This document shows, piece after piece, positions 1-6,451 of a stretch of 7,356 nucleotides of DNA. Source of the stretch: Bacteroidota bacterium (GTDB lineage Bacteria; Bacteroidota; UBA10030; UBA6906). Under the pieces are notes generated by a model. The model ran no database searches. It was not told the DNA's origin and saw only the letters and a program-made list of their open reading frames with translations. The translations under genes were made by a program, and so were the position numbers. The stretch covers positions 1 through 7,356 of the forward strand of contig JAERML010000058.1 in assembly GCA_016844425.1 (NCBI GenBank). The letters run 5' to 3'. The first letter of the stretch is position 1; each line of letters opens with the position of its first letter.

Positions 1-210
1 CACATTGTGATTGTCTCTCTCATAGGGTTGATCTTCATCTTCAAGTCCTATATTATCGCCATCGGTCCGCTGGGATTTGTTCTGGGAATCAACTTCCTGG
101 AGCTCTTTGTTGCATTTCTTCAGGCATACATCTTCACGATGCTTACGTCCCTTTTCATGGGCCTTGGTATGCAGGCCGGCCATGAGGAACACCGTGAGCA
201 TGCCCACTGA
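1..210 (+). CDS. atpB: F0F1 ATP synthase subunit a, C-terminal end (partial)
   Basis: Only the last 69 codons are present; the reading frame is open from base 1 and ends at TGA 208-210. Subunit a is the membrane stator protein that forms the two proton half-channels against the c-ring. The piece shows two hydrophobic stretches, the second carrying the family's last-helix pattern (FLELFVAFLQAYIFTMLTSL), which aligns with E. coli HILIITLQAFIFMVLT. The conserved Gln of LQA is kept. The position of E. coli His245 appears to be Glu here, a swap known in families where the partner Glu219 is His; that partner and the essential Arg210 lie upstream of the window. The tail is soluble and rich in His and Glu (GHEEHREHAH). 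Its place directly before atpE supports the call. Identification is firm; the start is not visible. Confidence 0.93.
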   Translation, partial: HIVIVSLIGLIFIFKSYIIAIGPLGFVLGINFLELFVAFLQAYIFTMLTSLFMGLGMQAGHEEHREHAH

Positions 211-261
211 TTCGCAGTTATAACGATTACAACGCACACATCATCACACACTATCTTTCGC

Positions 262-268
262 AGGAGGA
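262..268 (+). promoter_or_regulatory. Strong ribosome binding site of atpE
   Basis: AGGAGGA lies 6-7 bases before the ATG at 275. It is the best Shine-Dalgarno match in the ATP synthase half of the window. The c subunit is needed in many copies per complex, so a strong site here fits known ATP synthase operon logic; that link is inference. Confidence 0.8.
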
Positions 269-274
269 AGTATT

Positions 275-502
275 ATGGAAGCAACTGGTCTTGGTTACCT
301 GGCAGCTGGCATCGGTGCCGCCCTCACCGTGATTGGTGCTGGACTCGGTATCGGCAAGCTCGCGGCTGCGGCAATGGAAGCAAGTGGACGCCAGCCGGAA
401 GTCGCAGGTCAGGTCCGTACGTCGATGCTGATCGCTGCCGCGCTCATCGAAGGCGCAACATTCTTTGCCCTTGCGATCTGCATTATCCTCGCCACGAAAT
501 AA
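275..502 (+). CDS. atpE: F0F1 ATP synthase subunit c
   Basis: This 75-residue hairpin of two membrane helices forms the rotating c-ring of the F0 motor. Helix 1 carries a full GxGxGxG packing motif (G21, G23, G25, G27). The cytoplasmic loop has the canonical RQPE (39-42), which contacts gamma and epsilon. Helix 2 carries the ion-binding carboxylate Glu59 in the stretch AALIEGATFF. Aligned by RQPE to the Na+-type Ilyobacter subunit, the Na+ ligands are missing: Ile26 replaces the helix 1 Gln, and Gly60-Ala61 follow the Glu instead of Ser-Thr. A proton-driven ring is therefore the likely reading. Length is normal for the family. It follows atpB by 64 bp and precedes atpF by 18 bp. The ATG at 275 is fixed by the strong upstream AGGAGGA. 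Confidence 0.97.
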   Translation: MEATGLGYLAAGIGAALTVIGAGLGIGKLAAAAMEASGRQPEVAGQVRTSMLIAAALIEGATFFALAICIILATK

Positions 503-520
503 TCCGACCGGGGATCTCCC

Positions 521-1006
521 ATGTTAGAAATCAATCCAGGTCTGATCGTCTGGACCATCATCACGTTCGTTATTCTGCTCGTGATTCTGCGTGCTCTGGC
601 GTGGAAGCCGCTGGTGCAGGCCCTGAGCGCGCGCGAAGAGAAAATACGGGCCGCCCTGCAACAATCCGAAGCAGCGCAGCAAGAGGCACAGCGCCTGCTG
701 GAGGAAAACAAGCGGCAGTTGGCCCTTGCAGAAGAACAGTCACAGCGAATCATTAAGGAAGGACGGGAGATGGGGGAGAAGATCAAGGCCGAAGTTGTCG
801 AGAAGGCAAATGCATCCTCCCGTCATATGATCGAGCAGGCCAAAGACGAGATCCGGCGCGAGAAGGATCTTGCACTGACCCAACTGCGCACCGAGGTGGC
901 CGACCTCGCGATCATTGCTGCGGGCAAGATCCTTGACGCGAATCTCGATACGCCCAAGCAACGGCAACTCGTGGATGCCGCCATCAAAGAAATCCATAAG
1001 AGCTGA
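521..1006 (+). CDS. atpF: F0F1 ATP synthase subunit b
   Basis: This 161-residue protein is the peripheral stalk subunit that holds the alpha3beta3 head still against the rotor. The N-terminus has one membrane helix (about residues 7-27, VWTIITFVILLVILRALAW), followed by the usual WKPL junction. A long, charged, Ala/Glu/Lys/Gln-rich coiled coil (about 35-125) comes next, and the C-terminal part has the family pattern EVADLAIIAAGKIL (125-138), which binds the delta subunit. Length matches the usual 155-170. A GGGGA at 510-514 is a fair ribosome binding site for the ATG at 521. It lies between atpE and atpH, its normal place. Only one b-type gene is present, so the stalk is presumably a homodimer, unless a b' gene lies elsewhere. 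Confidence 0.95.
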   Translation: MLEINPGLIVWTIITFVILLVILRALAWKPLVQALSAREEKIRAALQQSEAAQQEAQRLLEENKRQLALAEEQSQRIIKEGREMGEKIKAEVVEKANASSRHMIEQAKDEIRREKDLALTQLRTEVADLAIIAAGKILDANLDTPKQRQLVDAAIKEIHKS

Positions 1007-1011
1007 CATCG

Positions 1012-1566
1012 ATGAAGAACGTACGTGTTGCCCGGCGTTATGCGATGGCGTTGATGACGGCGGCGACTGAACAGAAGAATATCGACGGAACGGCGGGCGA
1101 CCTTGATATGCTGGGGAACCTTCTGCGCGGATCCAGAGAGTTCCGTCTTCTGATTGCCAGCCCCGTTGTATCACCTGCCAAAAAGAAGGCGGTGTTCAAG
1201 GAGCTCCTGGAAAAGAGGATCGGCGGGGAGACCTTGCGGTTTATTCATCTTCTAACGGCAAAGGGTCGCGAGCCGATTCTGCCGGACGTTATCGAGCAAT
1301 TTGCAATCCTGCGGGATGAGAAATATGGGATCGTGAATGTCGATGTTCGCTCGGCCGTGGAGTTCACGGAGCCGCAAGAGAAGAATCTGCAGAGTCAGCT
1401 TGAGAAGTACACGAAGAAGAAGGTGCGCGTCCGGTTCTCTCTTGACAAGTCGATACGGGGCGGGCTCGTGGTGAGGATTGGTGATACGGTACTGGACGCC
1501 AGCGTCCGGCACCAGTTGGAGTTATTGCGGGAGCGCTTCATCTCAGGCGGGGCGCTGTCAAACTAA
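1012..1566 (+). CDS. atpH: F0F1 ATP synthase subunit delta
   Basis: This 184-residue soluble subunit sits on top of the F1 head and joins the N-termini of alpha to the b stalk (the bacterial equivalent of OSCP). The N-terminal helical domain begins with VARRYAMALMTAA (6-18), matching the family's ARRYAxAL start. The C-terminal domain holds the delta signature region GGLVVRIGDTVLDASVRHQL (150-169). Length is typical (about 175-185). The ATG is only 5 bp after the atpF stop, with a weak AAGAG upstream, so translation is probably coupled to atpF. The next gene, atpA, follows after 24 bp. Confidence 0.95.
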   Translation: MKNVRVARRYAMALMTAATEQKNIDGTAGDLDMLGNLLRGSREFRLLIASPVVSPAKKKAVFKELLEKRIGGETLRFIHLLTAKGREPILPDVIEQFAILRDEKYGIVNVDVRSAVEFTEPQEKNLQSQLEKYTKKKVRVRFSLDKSIRGGLVVRIGDTVLDASVRHQLELLRERFISGGALSN

Positions 1567-1577
1567 CGTAGATTAGC

Positions 1578-1583
1578 AAAGGA
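1578..1583 (+). promoter_or_regulatory. Ribosome binding site of atpA
   Basis: AAAGGA ends 7 bases before the ATG at 1591. It lies in the short atpH-atpA spacer and supports the chosen atpA start. Confidence 0.6.
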
Positions 1584-1590
1584 TGAGACA

Positions 1591-3147
1591 ATGGCGGAAG
1601 TAAGACCAGACGAAGTATCGGCAATACTCAGGAAGCAGCTTGCTGGGTTTGAGAAGGAAGTTGACATTTACGATGTCGGTACTGTCCTCCAGGTAGGTGA
1701 TGGGGTTGCGCGAGTGTACGGTCTCTCAAAGTCACTCATGAGCGAGCTGGTGGAGTTCCCTCATGGCGTGTTCGGCATGGTGCTGAACCTGGAAGAAGAC
1801 AATATTGGGTGTATCCTCTTCGGCGAGAGTAGTCAGATCAAGGAAGGGGACATGGTGAAGCGGACAGGCCGTGTTGCCTCGATGCCTGTTGGTGAAAAAA
1901 TGCTCGGCCGTGTTGTGAATCCGCTCGGCCAGCCTATTGACGGCCGCGGTCCCATCCAGACAGAGAAAGTCTCTCCCATCGAGCGGAAGGCGCTCGGTGT
2001 GGTCGACCGTCAGCCGGTCAAGGAACCTCTTCAGACCGGGATCAAAGCCGTGGACGGCATGATCCCCATCGGTCGCGGGCAGCGTGAATTGATCATCGGC
2101 GATCGCCAGACCGGCAAGACGGCGGTGGCGATTGACGCGATCATCAACCAGAAATTCACACACACTGAGCAGGCAAAGAAGCAGGGCGTGAAGCCAGTCT
2201 ACTGCATCTATGTTGCGGTTGGACAAAAGAGCTCAACGGTTGCGCAGGTCGTCGACAAGCTGCAGCAAGAAGGTGCTATGGACTATACAACGGTCATCGC
2301 GGCAACTGCCAGTGATCCGGCACCGATGCAATACATAGCCCCCTACTCGGGCGCTACGCTGGGTGAGTTCTTTCGCGATAGCGGCCGCCATGCCCTGGTT
2401 ATCTATGATGATCTCTCAAAGCAGGCTCAGGCATACCGTCAGGTTTCGCTCCTTCTTCGCAGACCACCGGGTCGCGAGGCATATCCGGGCGATGTGTTTT
2501 ACCTTCACTCGCGCTTGCTGGAGCGCGCATCCAAGCTGAGCGATACACTTGGTGGCGGCAGCCTGACCGCGCTCCCTGTGATTGAAACACAGGCCGGGGA
2601 CGTCTCCGCATACATTCCGACCAATGTCATCTCGATTACCGACGGGCAGATCTATCTCGAGCCGGGCATGTTCAACTCAGGCATTCGCCCCGCCATCAAC
2701 GTCGGTATCTCTGTCTCCCGCGTCGGCGGCAACGCGCAGATCAAAGCAATGAAAAAGGTTGCCGGTCGTTTGCGGATTGAGCTGGCACAGTATCGCGAAC
2801 TCGAAGCGTTTGCCAAGTTCGGCTCCGACCTCGACAAAGCAACGCTACAGCAGCTACGCAGAGGCTCCCGTCTTGTAGAGTTGCTCAAGCAGGGACAATA
2901 CGTGCCGATGCCGGTTGAAAAACAGGTGGTGAGCATTTTCTCGGGTACAAACGGCTATCTGGACGAGATTCCGCTAGAGCATGTCCAGCGGTATGAATCG
3001 GAGGTACTTGAAATGATGGAATTGAAACACCCCGATCTTCTTCTGGCGATTGCGGAGAAGAAAGACCTCACCGACGAAATCACTACCCGACTCAAGGCCG
3101 TGCTACGGGAGTTCACTGATGCATTCAAGGTTGCTGTAAAGGCCTGA
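1591..3147 (+). CDS. atpA: F0F1 ATP synthase subunit alpha
   Basis: This 518-residue protein is the non-catalytic nucleotide-binding subunit of the F1 head; with beta it forms the alpha3beta3 hexamer. Domains in order: an N-terminal segment that binds delta (about 1-25), a beta barrel (about 26-95), the nucleotide-binding domain (about 96-385) and a C-terminal helical domain. The P-loop is GDRQTGKT (170-177, with Lys176 and Thr177), the usual alpha version. The Walker B strand is ALVIYDD (268-274). The signature [10 protein letters not shown] (367-376) is followed by Arg377, the arginine that reaches into the neighbouring beta catalytic site. [14 protein letters not shown] (346-359) is also canonical. 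All key residues are present and the length is normal (500-520). The N-terminus [17 protein letters not shown] resembles Chlorobi-type alpha subunits. Confidence 0.98.
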   Translation: MAEVRPDEVSAILRKQLAGFEKEVDIYDVGTVLQVGDGVARVYGLSKSLMSELVEFPHGVFGMVLNLEEDNIGCILFGESSQIKEGDMVKRTGRVASMPVGEKMLGRVVNPLGQPIDGRGPIQTEKVSPIERKALGVVDRQPVKEPLQTGIKAVDGMIPIGRGQRELIIGDRQTGKTAVAIDAIINQKFTHTEQAKKQGVKPVYCIYVAVGQKSSTVAQVVDKLQQEGAMDYTTVIAATASDPAPMQYIAPYSGATLGEFFRDSGRHALVIYDDLSKQAQAYRQVSLLLRRPPGREAYPGDVFYLHSRLLERASKLSDTLGGGSLTALPVIETQAGDVSAYIPTNVISITDGQIYLEPGMFNSGIRPAINVGISVSRVGGNAQIKAMKKVAGRLRIELAQYRELEAFAKFGSDLDKATLQQLRRGSRLVELLKQGQYVPMPVEKQVVSIFSGTNGYLDEIPLEHVQRYESEVLEMMELKHPDLLLAIAEKKDLTDEITTRLKAVLREFTDAFKVAVKA

Positions 3148-3149
3148 CG

Positions 3150-4043
3150 ATGGCAACACTTCGAGAAGTACGCGCCCGCATTGTCGGCGTCAAGAAAACC
3201 CAGAAGATCACCAAAGCGATGAAGATGGTGGCCGCGGCAAAGCTCCGCAGGGCGCAGGGGAATGTCATGGCAGCGAGGCCTTATGCGCGGACGATACGGA
3301 ATCTGCTGAAACATCTGTTGACGAGCACGGATGTCACGGGCAATCCTTTTCTCGCGCAGCGGGAGGTTCGGTCCGTTGCTCTGGTGGTGGTCACCGCCGA
3401 TCGAGGGTTGTGCGGGGCATTCAACAACAACCTCATCAAGGCTGCGGTCAACCACATCAATACACACTACGCGACCTTGCAACGGGAAGGACATCTGAAA
3501 GTTTTTTGTGTTGGAAAGAAGGGGCTGGATTTCTTCTCCAAGCGGCACTACACCGTAGCGGGGAAATACATCGGCGTGTACAATAACCTCGTATTCGGCC
3601 AAGCGCAGACCATTGTAGGGGAAGTGGTCAGCGGATATCTCAAAGGTGAGTATGACAAAGTCGAGATCCTGTATAATGAGTTCAAATCCATTGCCCAGCA
3701 GCGGGCGATGATCGAGCAATTCCTCCCGGTCCGAATCGATTTCAGCGACATTCAATCGAAAGAGCTTCATCGACCGTTTCACTACATTTATGAGCCTTCA
3801 GCGGTGGGGATCATTAACGCCATGTTGCCCAGGCACCTGAATTTCCAGATTTGGCGGTCGCTCCTTGAATCCAACGCTGCCGAACAGGGTGCACGGATGA
3901 CTGCAATGGAGAATGCGACAGAGAACGCCAACGAAATGATTTCTTCCCTCCAATTGGTCTACAACAAAGCCCGACAAGCATCCATCACAAAGGAACTGCT
4001 TGAGATTGTCAGCGGAGCGGAGGCTCAAAAGAAAGCTGGATAG
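3150..4043 (+). CDS. atpG: F0F1 ATP synthase subunit gamma
   Basis: This 297-residue subunit is the central rotor shaft that carries torque between the c-ring and the F1 head. Its N-terminal helix (ATLREVRARIVGVKKTQKIT, 2-21, then KAMKMVAAAKLRRAQ) and C-terminal helix form the coiled-coil axle. The gamma signature ITKELLEIVSGAEA is at 279-292, just before the end. The middle Rossmann-like part includes LVVVTADRGLCGAFNNN. The length is slightly above the usual 285-290, with no sign of the long regulatory insert of chloroplast gamma. The ATG lies 2 bp after the atpA stop, with AAAGG (3138-3142) inside the end of atpA as a likely ribosome binding site. It is the last gene before a strong terminator, so beta and epsilon are not downstream. 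Confidence 0.97.
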   Translation: MATLREVRARIVGVKKTQKITKAMKMVAAAKLRRAQGNVMAARPYARTIRNLLKHLLTSTDVTGNPFLAQREVRSVALVVVTADRGLCGAFNNNLIKAAVNHINTHYATLQREGHLKVFCVGKKGLDFFSKRHYTVAGKYIGVYNNLVFGQAQTIVGEVVSGYLKGEYDKVEILYNEFKSIAQQRAMIEQFLPVRIDFSDIQSKELHRPFHYIYEPSAVGIINAMLPRHLNFQIWRSLLESNAAEQGARMTAMENATENANEMISSLQLVYNKARQASITKELLEIVSGAEAQKKAG

Positions 4044-4070
4044 CGGATCAAGGTCCCCTCGACAATACAG

Positions 4071-4105
4071 CACCGCCGTCGGACGAACGGCGGTGTTTTT
4101 CTTTT
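4071..4105 (+). terminator. Intrinsic terminator closing the ATP synthase operon
   Basis: A perfect 9-bp GC-rich stem (CACCGCCGT 4071-4079 with ACGGCGGTG 4087-4095) has a 7-base loop and is followed at once by TTTTTCTTTT (4096-4105). It starts 27 bases after the atpG stop codon. This is a textbook Rho-independent terminator for the + strand. Confidence 0.93.
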
Positions 4106-4143
4106 AGGGGTTGCATCGGCCAGATATGAGTAACAATCGTACC

Positions 4144-4174
4144 TTGCATAAGTATATGGTTTTCCTTACCTTAA
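4144..4174 (+). promoter_or_regulatory. Possible promoter of the ffh-rpsP-khpA-rimM-trmD unit
   Basis: The space between the terminator and ffh must hold a promoter if ffh starts a new transcript. TTG at 4144-4146, then 20 bases, then TACCTTAA (4167-4174) resembles the Bacteroidota pattern TTG-N19-21-TAnnTTTG. It is also a weak sigma-70-like pair, TTGCAT and TACCTT, 17 bases apart. A second TTGCAT lies 33 bases upstream (4111-4116). The match is imperfect, so the call is tentative. The rest of 4106-4228 shows only an 8-base palindrome, TTCCGGAA (4216-4223), next to the ffh start. Confidence 0.3.
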
Positions 4175-4228
4175 TACCCCTTGCGGGCCGAATTCCTTTG
4201 TGTTTGCCCAGTTTCTTCCGGAATACCC

Positions 4229-5563
4229 ATGTTTGAAGATCTGAGTCTGAAATTAGAGGGTGTGCTCAAGCGTCTGAGGGGCCAGGGCAAGATCTCAGAA
4301 GCAAATATTGCGGAGACACTTCGCGAGGTTCGCCGGGTCTTTCTTGATGCCGACGTCAACTACAAGGTTGCCCGTCAGTTTATTGATGACGTCCAGAAGC
4401 GGGCCGTTGGGCAAGGTGTCATGCAGAGCATTTCCCCGGGCCAGCAAATCGTCAAGATCATTTATGATGAACTAGTCAGTCTGCTCGGGACGTCCAACAC
4501 GGGTATTGCTTCGGCTCCTCTTCCACCCACCATTATCATGGTGGCAGGTTTGCAGGGCTCCGGGAAGACGACCTTCTGCGGTAAGCTGGCGAACCACCTT
4601 AAAGGGCAGGGACAGCACCCCCTTCTTGTGGCCGCCGATGTATACAGACCCGCGGCAATTGACCAGTTAATCATGCTCGGGGGTCAGGTCGATTTGCCGG
4701 TCTACTCGGAAAGAGATTCTGACGCCGTCACCATTGCGGAGCATGCCGTCGAACATGCCCGCAAGAACGCGAGAGATGTAGTAATCGTTGACACAGCTGG
4801 CCGGCTGCACGTTGACGAAGAGATGATGAAGGAATTGGAGGTCATGAAGACCTCGCTCCATCCTCATGAAATTCTGTTTGTCGTTGATGCCATGACGGGA
4901 CAGGATGCGGTCAACACCGCAAAGGCATTTCATGATCGCCTCCAGTTCGATGGCGCCGTACTAACCAAGATGGATGGTGATGCGCGCGGCGGGGCTGCGA
5001 TATCCCTTCGTGCAACCGTTGGTGCGCCAATCAAGTTCATCGGTGTTGGCGAAAAGCTGGATGCGCTGGAGAAGTTTCATCCGGAGCGTCTCGCCTCTCG
5101 TATTCTCGGCATGGGCGACATCGTCACTCTGGTCGAGAAGGCTCACGAGAGGTTTGATGAAGACAAGGCCGTCAAGCTGGAGGCAAAGCTGCGGAAGTCC
5201 CAGTTCACACTGGAAGACTTCCTCGACCAGCTTCAGGAGATGAAGAAGATGGGGCCCCTTAGCCAGGTCATAGGAATGCTTCCGGGTACGCATCGACTTC
5301 CACAAAACGCAACCATCGATGATAAAGCCTTGGTGAGACTAGAGGCCATCATGCAGTCTATGACGAGAGAGGAACGACAGAAACCTCATATCATCAATGG
5401 CTCGCGAAGAAAACGAATTGCGGTAGGAAGTGGCACAACAGTCCAGGATGTGAACAAGCTGATGAAACAGTTCGAACAGATGCAAAAGATGATGAAGACG
5501 CTGAGCAAAGGTGGGAAGATGGCAAGAATGATGAAGGGGATGAATATGCCGGCGGGTTATTGA
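4229..5563 (+). CDS. ffh: Signal recognition particle protein Ffh (SRP54)
   Basis: This 444-residue GTPase binds signal sequences of nascent membrane proteins together with 4.5S RNA and delivers the ribosome to FtsY at the membrane. The N domain helical bundle covers about 1-90 (FEDLSLKLEGVLKRLRGQGK). The NG GTPase follows: P-loop GLQGSGKT (107-114), DVYRPAA (137-143), DTAGR (188-192), TKMDG (246-250) and GVGEKLDAL (272-280). The methionine-rich M domain (about 295-444) has the finger-loop region IGMLPGT, the RNA-binding RRKRIAVGSGTTVQDVN and a tail with repeated MM pairs. The frame stays open to a TTG at 4181, but ATG 4229 gives the normal Ffh N-terminus and length. The ribosome binding site is weak (GGAA 4220-4223). 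The 4.5S RNA gene is not seen here. Confidence 0.97.
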   Translation: MFEDLSLKLEGVLKRLRGQGKISEANIAETLREVRRVFLDADVNYKVARQFIDDVQKRAVGQGVMQSISPGQQIVKIIYDELVSLLGTSNTGIASAPLPPTIIMVAGLQGSGKTTFCGKLANHLKGQGQHPLLVAADVYRPAAIDQLIMLGGQVDLPVYSERDSDAVTIAEHAVEHARKNARDVVIVDTAGRLHVDEEMMKELEVMKTSLHPHEILFVVDAMTGQDAVNTAKAFHDRLQFDGAVLTKMDGDARGGAAISLRATVGAPIKFIGVGEKLDALEKFHPERLASRILGMGDIVTLVEKAHERFDEDKAVKLEAKLRKSQFTLEDFLDQLQEMKKMGPLSQVIGMLPGTHRLPQNATIDDKALVRLEAIMQSMTREERQKPHIINGSRRKRIAVGSGTTVQDVNKLMKQFEQMQKMMKTLSKGGKMARMMKGMNMPAGY

Positions 5564-5593
5564 GGAACGATTCGATAGTATCATACATTACTC

Positions 5594-5600
5594 AAAGGAG
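5594..5600 (+). promoter_or_regulatory. Ribosome binding site that fixes the GTG start of rpsP
   Basis: AAAGGAG ends 6 bases before GTG 5607-5609. It decides in favour of this non-ATG start, which also gives the canonical S16 N-terminus MAVRLRLRRIG. Confidence 0.8.
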
Positions 5601-5606
5601 AGAACA

Positions 5607-6065
5607 GTGGCGGTACGTCTAAGACTGCGGCGGATCGGCAAGAAGAAAATGCCGATGTACCATATTGTGGCGGCGGATTCCCGCGCGGCGCGCAACGGGA
5701 AATTCTTGGAAGTGATAGGCCGTTATGAGCCGCTTCAGAGCCCGATGCTGATTGCGGCACGGGAGGAGCGGGTGTTCCACTGGTTGAAGAGCGGCGCGCG
5801 ACCAACAGACACAGTCCGAAGCCTCTTCCAGCGGAACGGACTCTGGCTGAAGTGGAGCATGACCCAGAAAGGCCTTGACGCGGCGGCGGTTGCAACCGAA
5901 ATGGAAAAGTGGCAACTGGCCCAGACCGAGAAGCGACAGCGTGATGAAGCCCGTCGGACTCGCCGCATTGCGACACGGCGCAAAGCAAAGAAGAGTGGCG
6001 AGGCAGAGGCCACTGCTCCGGCAGCACCGGCACCGGCGGCAGAAGCACCTGTGGCAGGCGCGTAA
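5607..6065 (+). CDS. rpsP: 30S ribosomal protein S16, with C-terminal extension
   Basis: This 152-residue protein is an early-binding component of the small ribosomal subunit, contacting 16S rRNA in the body. The S16 core covers about 1-85: AVRLRLRRIGKKKMPMYHIV (2-21), DSRAARNGKFLEVIGRYEP (24-42), then GARPTDTVRSLFQRNG (63-78). Classical S16 is 80-90 residues. Here a further 65 or so follow, first highly charged (EKRQRDEARRTRRIATRRKA) and then an Ala/Pro/Glu-rich, low-complexity tail to the end. Long S16 tails of this kind are known to me from Bacteroidota and relatives; the role of the tail is unknown. It starts with GTG, 43 bp after ffh, and is followed by a 155-bp non-coding spacer before khpA. 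Confidence 0.96.
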   Translation: MAVRLRLRRIGKKKMPMYHIVAADSRAARNGKFLEVIGRYEPLQSPMLIAAREERVFHWLKSGARPTDTVRSLFQRNGLWLKWSMTQKGLDAAAVATEMEKWQLAQTEKRQRDEARRTRRIATRRKAKKSGEAEATAPAAPAPAAEAPVAGA

Positions 6066-6108
6066 GCGCAAAGTGTTCTTTGTATTCGAGTGTATTCGTC
6101 ACCCCATA

Positions 6109-6125
6109 GATGTGAACGTTGGCGT
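6109..6125 (+). repeat. Repeat copy 1 in the rpsP-khpA spacer
   Basis: GATGTGAACG-TT-GGCGT. It matches copy 2 (6182-6198) at 15 of 17 positions, differing only in the two central bases; the copies start 73 bases apart. The flanking sequence (ACCCCATA before, GGCGT after) allows only a weak, interrupted stem around it. Just upstream is a separate short tandem repeat, TGTATTCG, at 6081-6088 and 6091-6098. Confidence 0.55.
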
Positions 6126-6172
6126 ATGAGATGAGCCGCTTCCCCTGACGTGGACGGTGCTCTGACCTCATC

Positions 6173-6200
6173 GGACCTCCCGATGTGAACGGGGGCGTCC
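6173..6200 (+). promoter_or_regulatory. Hairpin with a competing fold that would cover the khpA ribosome binding site
   Basis: GGACCTCCC (6173-6181) pairs with 6191-6200 (GGGGGCGTCC, with C6196 bulged) to give 9 pairs, one of them T-G, and a 9-base loop. No T-run follows, so this is not a terminator. The same left arm can instead form CCTCCCGATGT (6176-6186) with ACATCG-cgaa-GGAGG (6202-6216), 11 pairs with a 4-base bulge, which would hide the ribosome binding site. The two folds exclude each other. Pairing is read directly from the bases; regulation is inference. Confidence 0.4.
6182..6198 (+). repeat. Repeat copy 2 in the rpsP-khpA spacer
   Basis: GATGTGAACG-GG-GGCGT, the second copy of the 17-base element, placed just before the khpA ribosome binding site. 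The GATGTGAAC part forms the loop of the hairpin annotated at 6173-6200, and CGATGT at its left edge can instead pair with ACATCG at 6202-6207. Confidence 0.55.
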
Positions 6201-6208
6201 AACATCGC

Positions 6209-6216
6209 GAAGGAGG
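6209..6216 (+). promoter_or_regulatory. Strong ribosome binding site of khpA
   Basis: GAAGGAGG ends 4 bases before ATG 6221. It decides for this start over an in-frame GTG at 6185, which would add 12 unconserved residues and place the site inside the coding region. Confidence 0.8.
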
Positions 6217-6220
6217 CGCT

Positions 6221-6451
6221 ATGAGAGAGTTCCTCGAATTCATTGCAAAGCATCTCGTCGATCACCCGGAGCTGGTGATGCTCGAGTTTGAAGAGAAGGA
6301 GAATAAGGCGGTCTTCAAACTCAAGGTGGGGGAACAAGACGTTGGAAAGGTCATCGGAAGAAAAGGGAGAACGGCGCAAGCAATGCGCACACTCCTTGCA
6401 GCGGTGGCGGCCAAAGAAGGTAAACGGGCAATCCTGGAAATCGTAGATTGA
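6221..6451 (+). CDS. khpA: Small KH-domain RNA-binding protein KhpA (YlqC family)
   Basis: This 76-residue protein is a single KH domain. The GxxG loop that grips single-stranded RNA is GRKG (46-49) within VGKVIGRKGRTAQAMRTLL, the family hallmark. The start (MREFLEFIAKHLVDHPE) and the length of 75-80 residues are typical. In Firmicutes, KhpA works with KhpB/Jag and is linked to cell elongation and division; in other phyla its role is less clear. The position between rpsP and rimM is the standard one for this family. The stop TGA overlaps the TTG start of rimM (TTGA). An in-frame GTG at 6185 is possible but unlikely, because the strong GAAGGAGG sits just before ATG 6221. The upstream spacer holds the repeats and hairpin described separately. 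Confidence 0.93.
   Translation: MREFLEFIAKHLVDHPELVMLEFEEKENKAVFKLKVGEQDVGKVIGRKGRTAQAMRTLLAAVAAKEGKRAILEIVD

Noticed and set aside
2955..3782. 275-codon open frame on the - strand opposite the end of atpA and most of atpG
   Set aside because: It lies wholly opposite well-supported conserved genes and shows no recognisable family. Long antisense frames are expected in GC-rich coding DNA.
4181..4228. A 16-residue N-terminal extension of Ffh from TTG 4181, with a CxC
   Set aside because: It does not match known Ffh starts, and ATG 4229 gives the conserved N-terminus and normal length. The added codons lie in the presumed leader.
6173..6200. Intrinsic terminator between rpsP and khpA
   Set aside because: The hairpin is not followed by a T-run; the next bases are AACATCGCGAAGG.
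6185..6220. A longer KhpA from GTG 6185
   Set aside because: It would add 12 unconserved residues and bury the strong GAAGGAGG site, which is well placed for ATG 6221.
6066..6220. Hidden small gene, tRNA or hammerhead-type ribozyme in the rpsP-khpA spacer
   Set aside because: No convincing start with a ribosome binding site, no cloverleaf and no complete ribozyme core were found on either strand. GATGAG/CTCATC segments (6130-6135 and 6167-6172) can pair but do not make a known motif.
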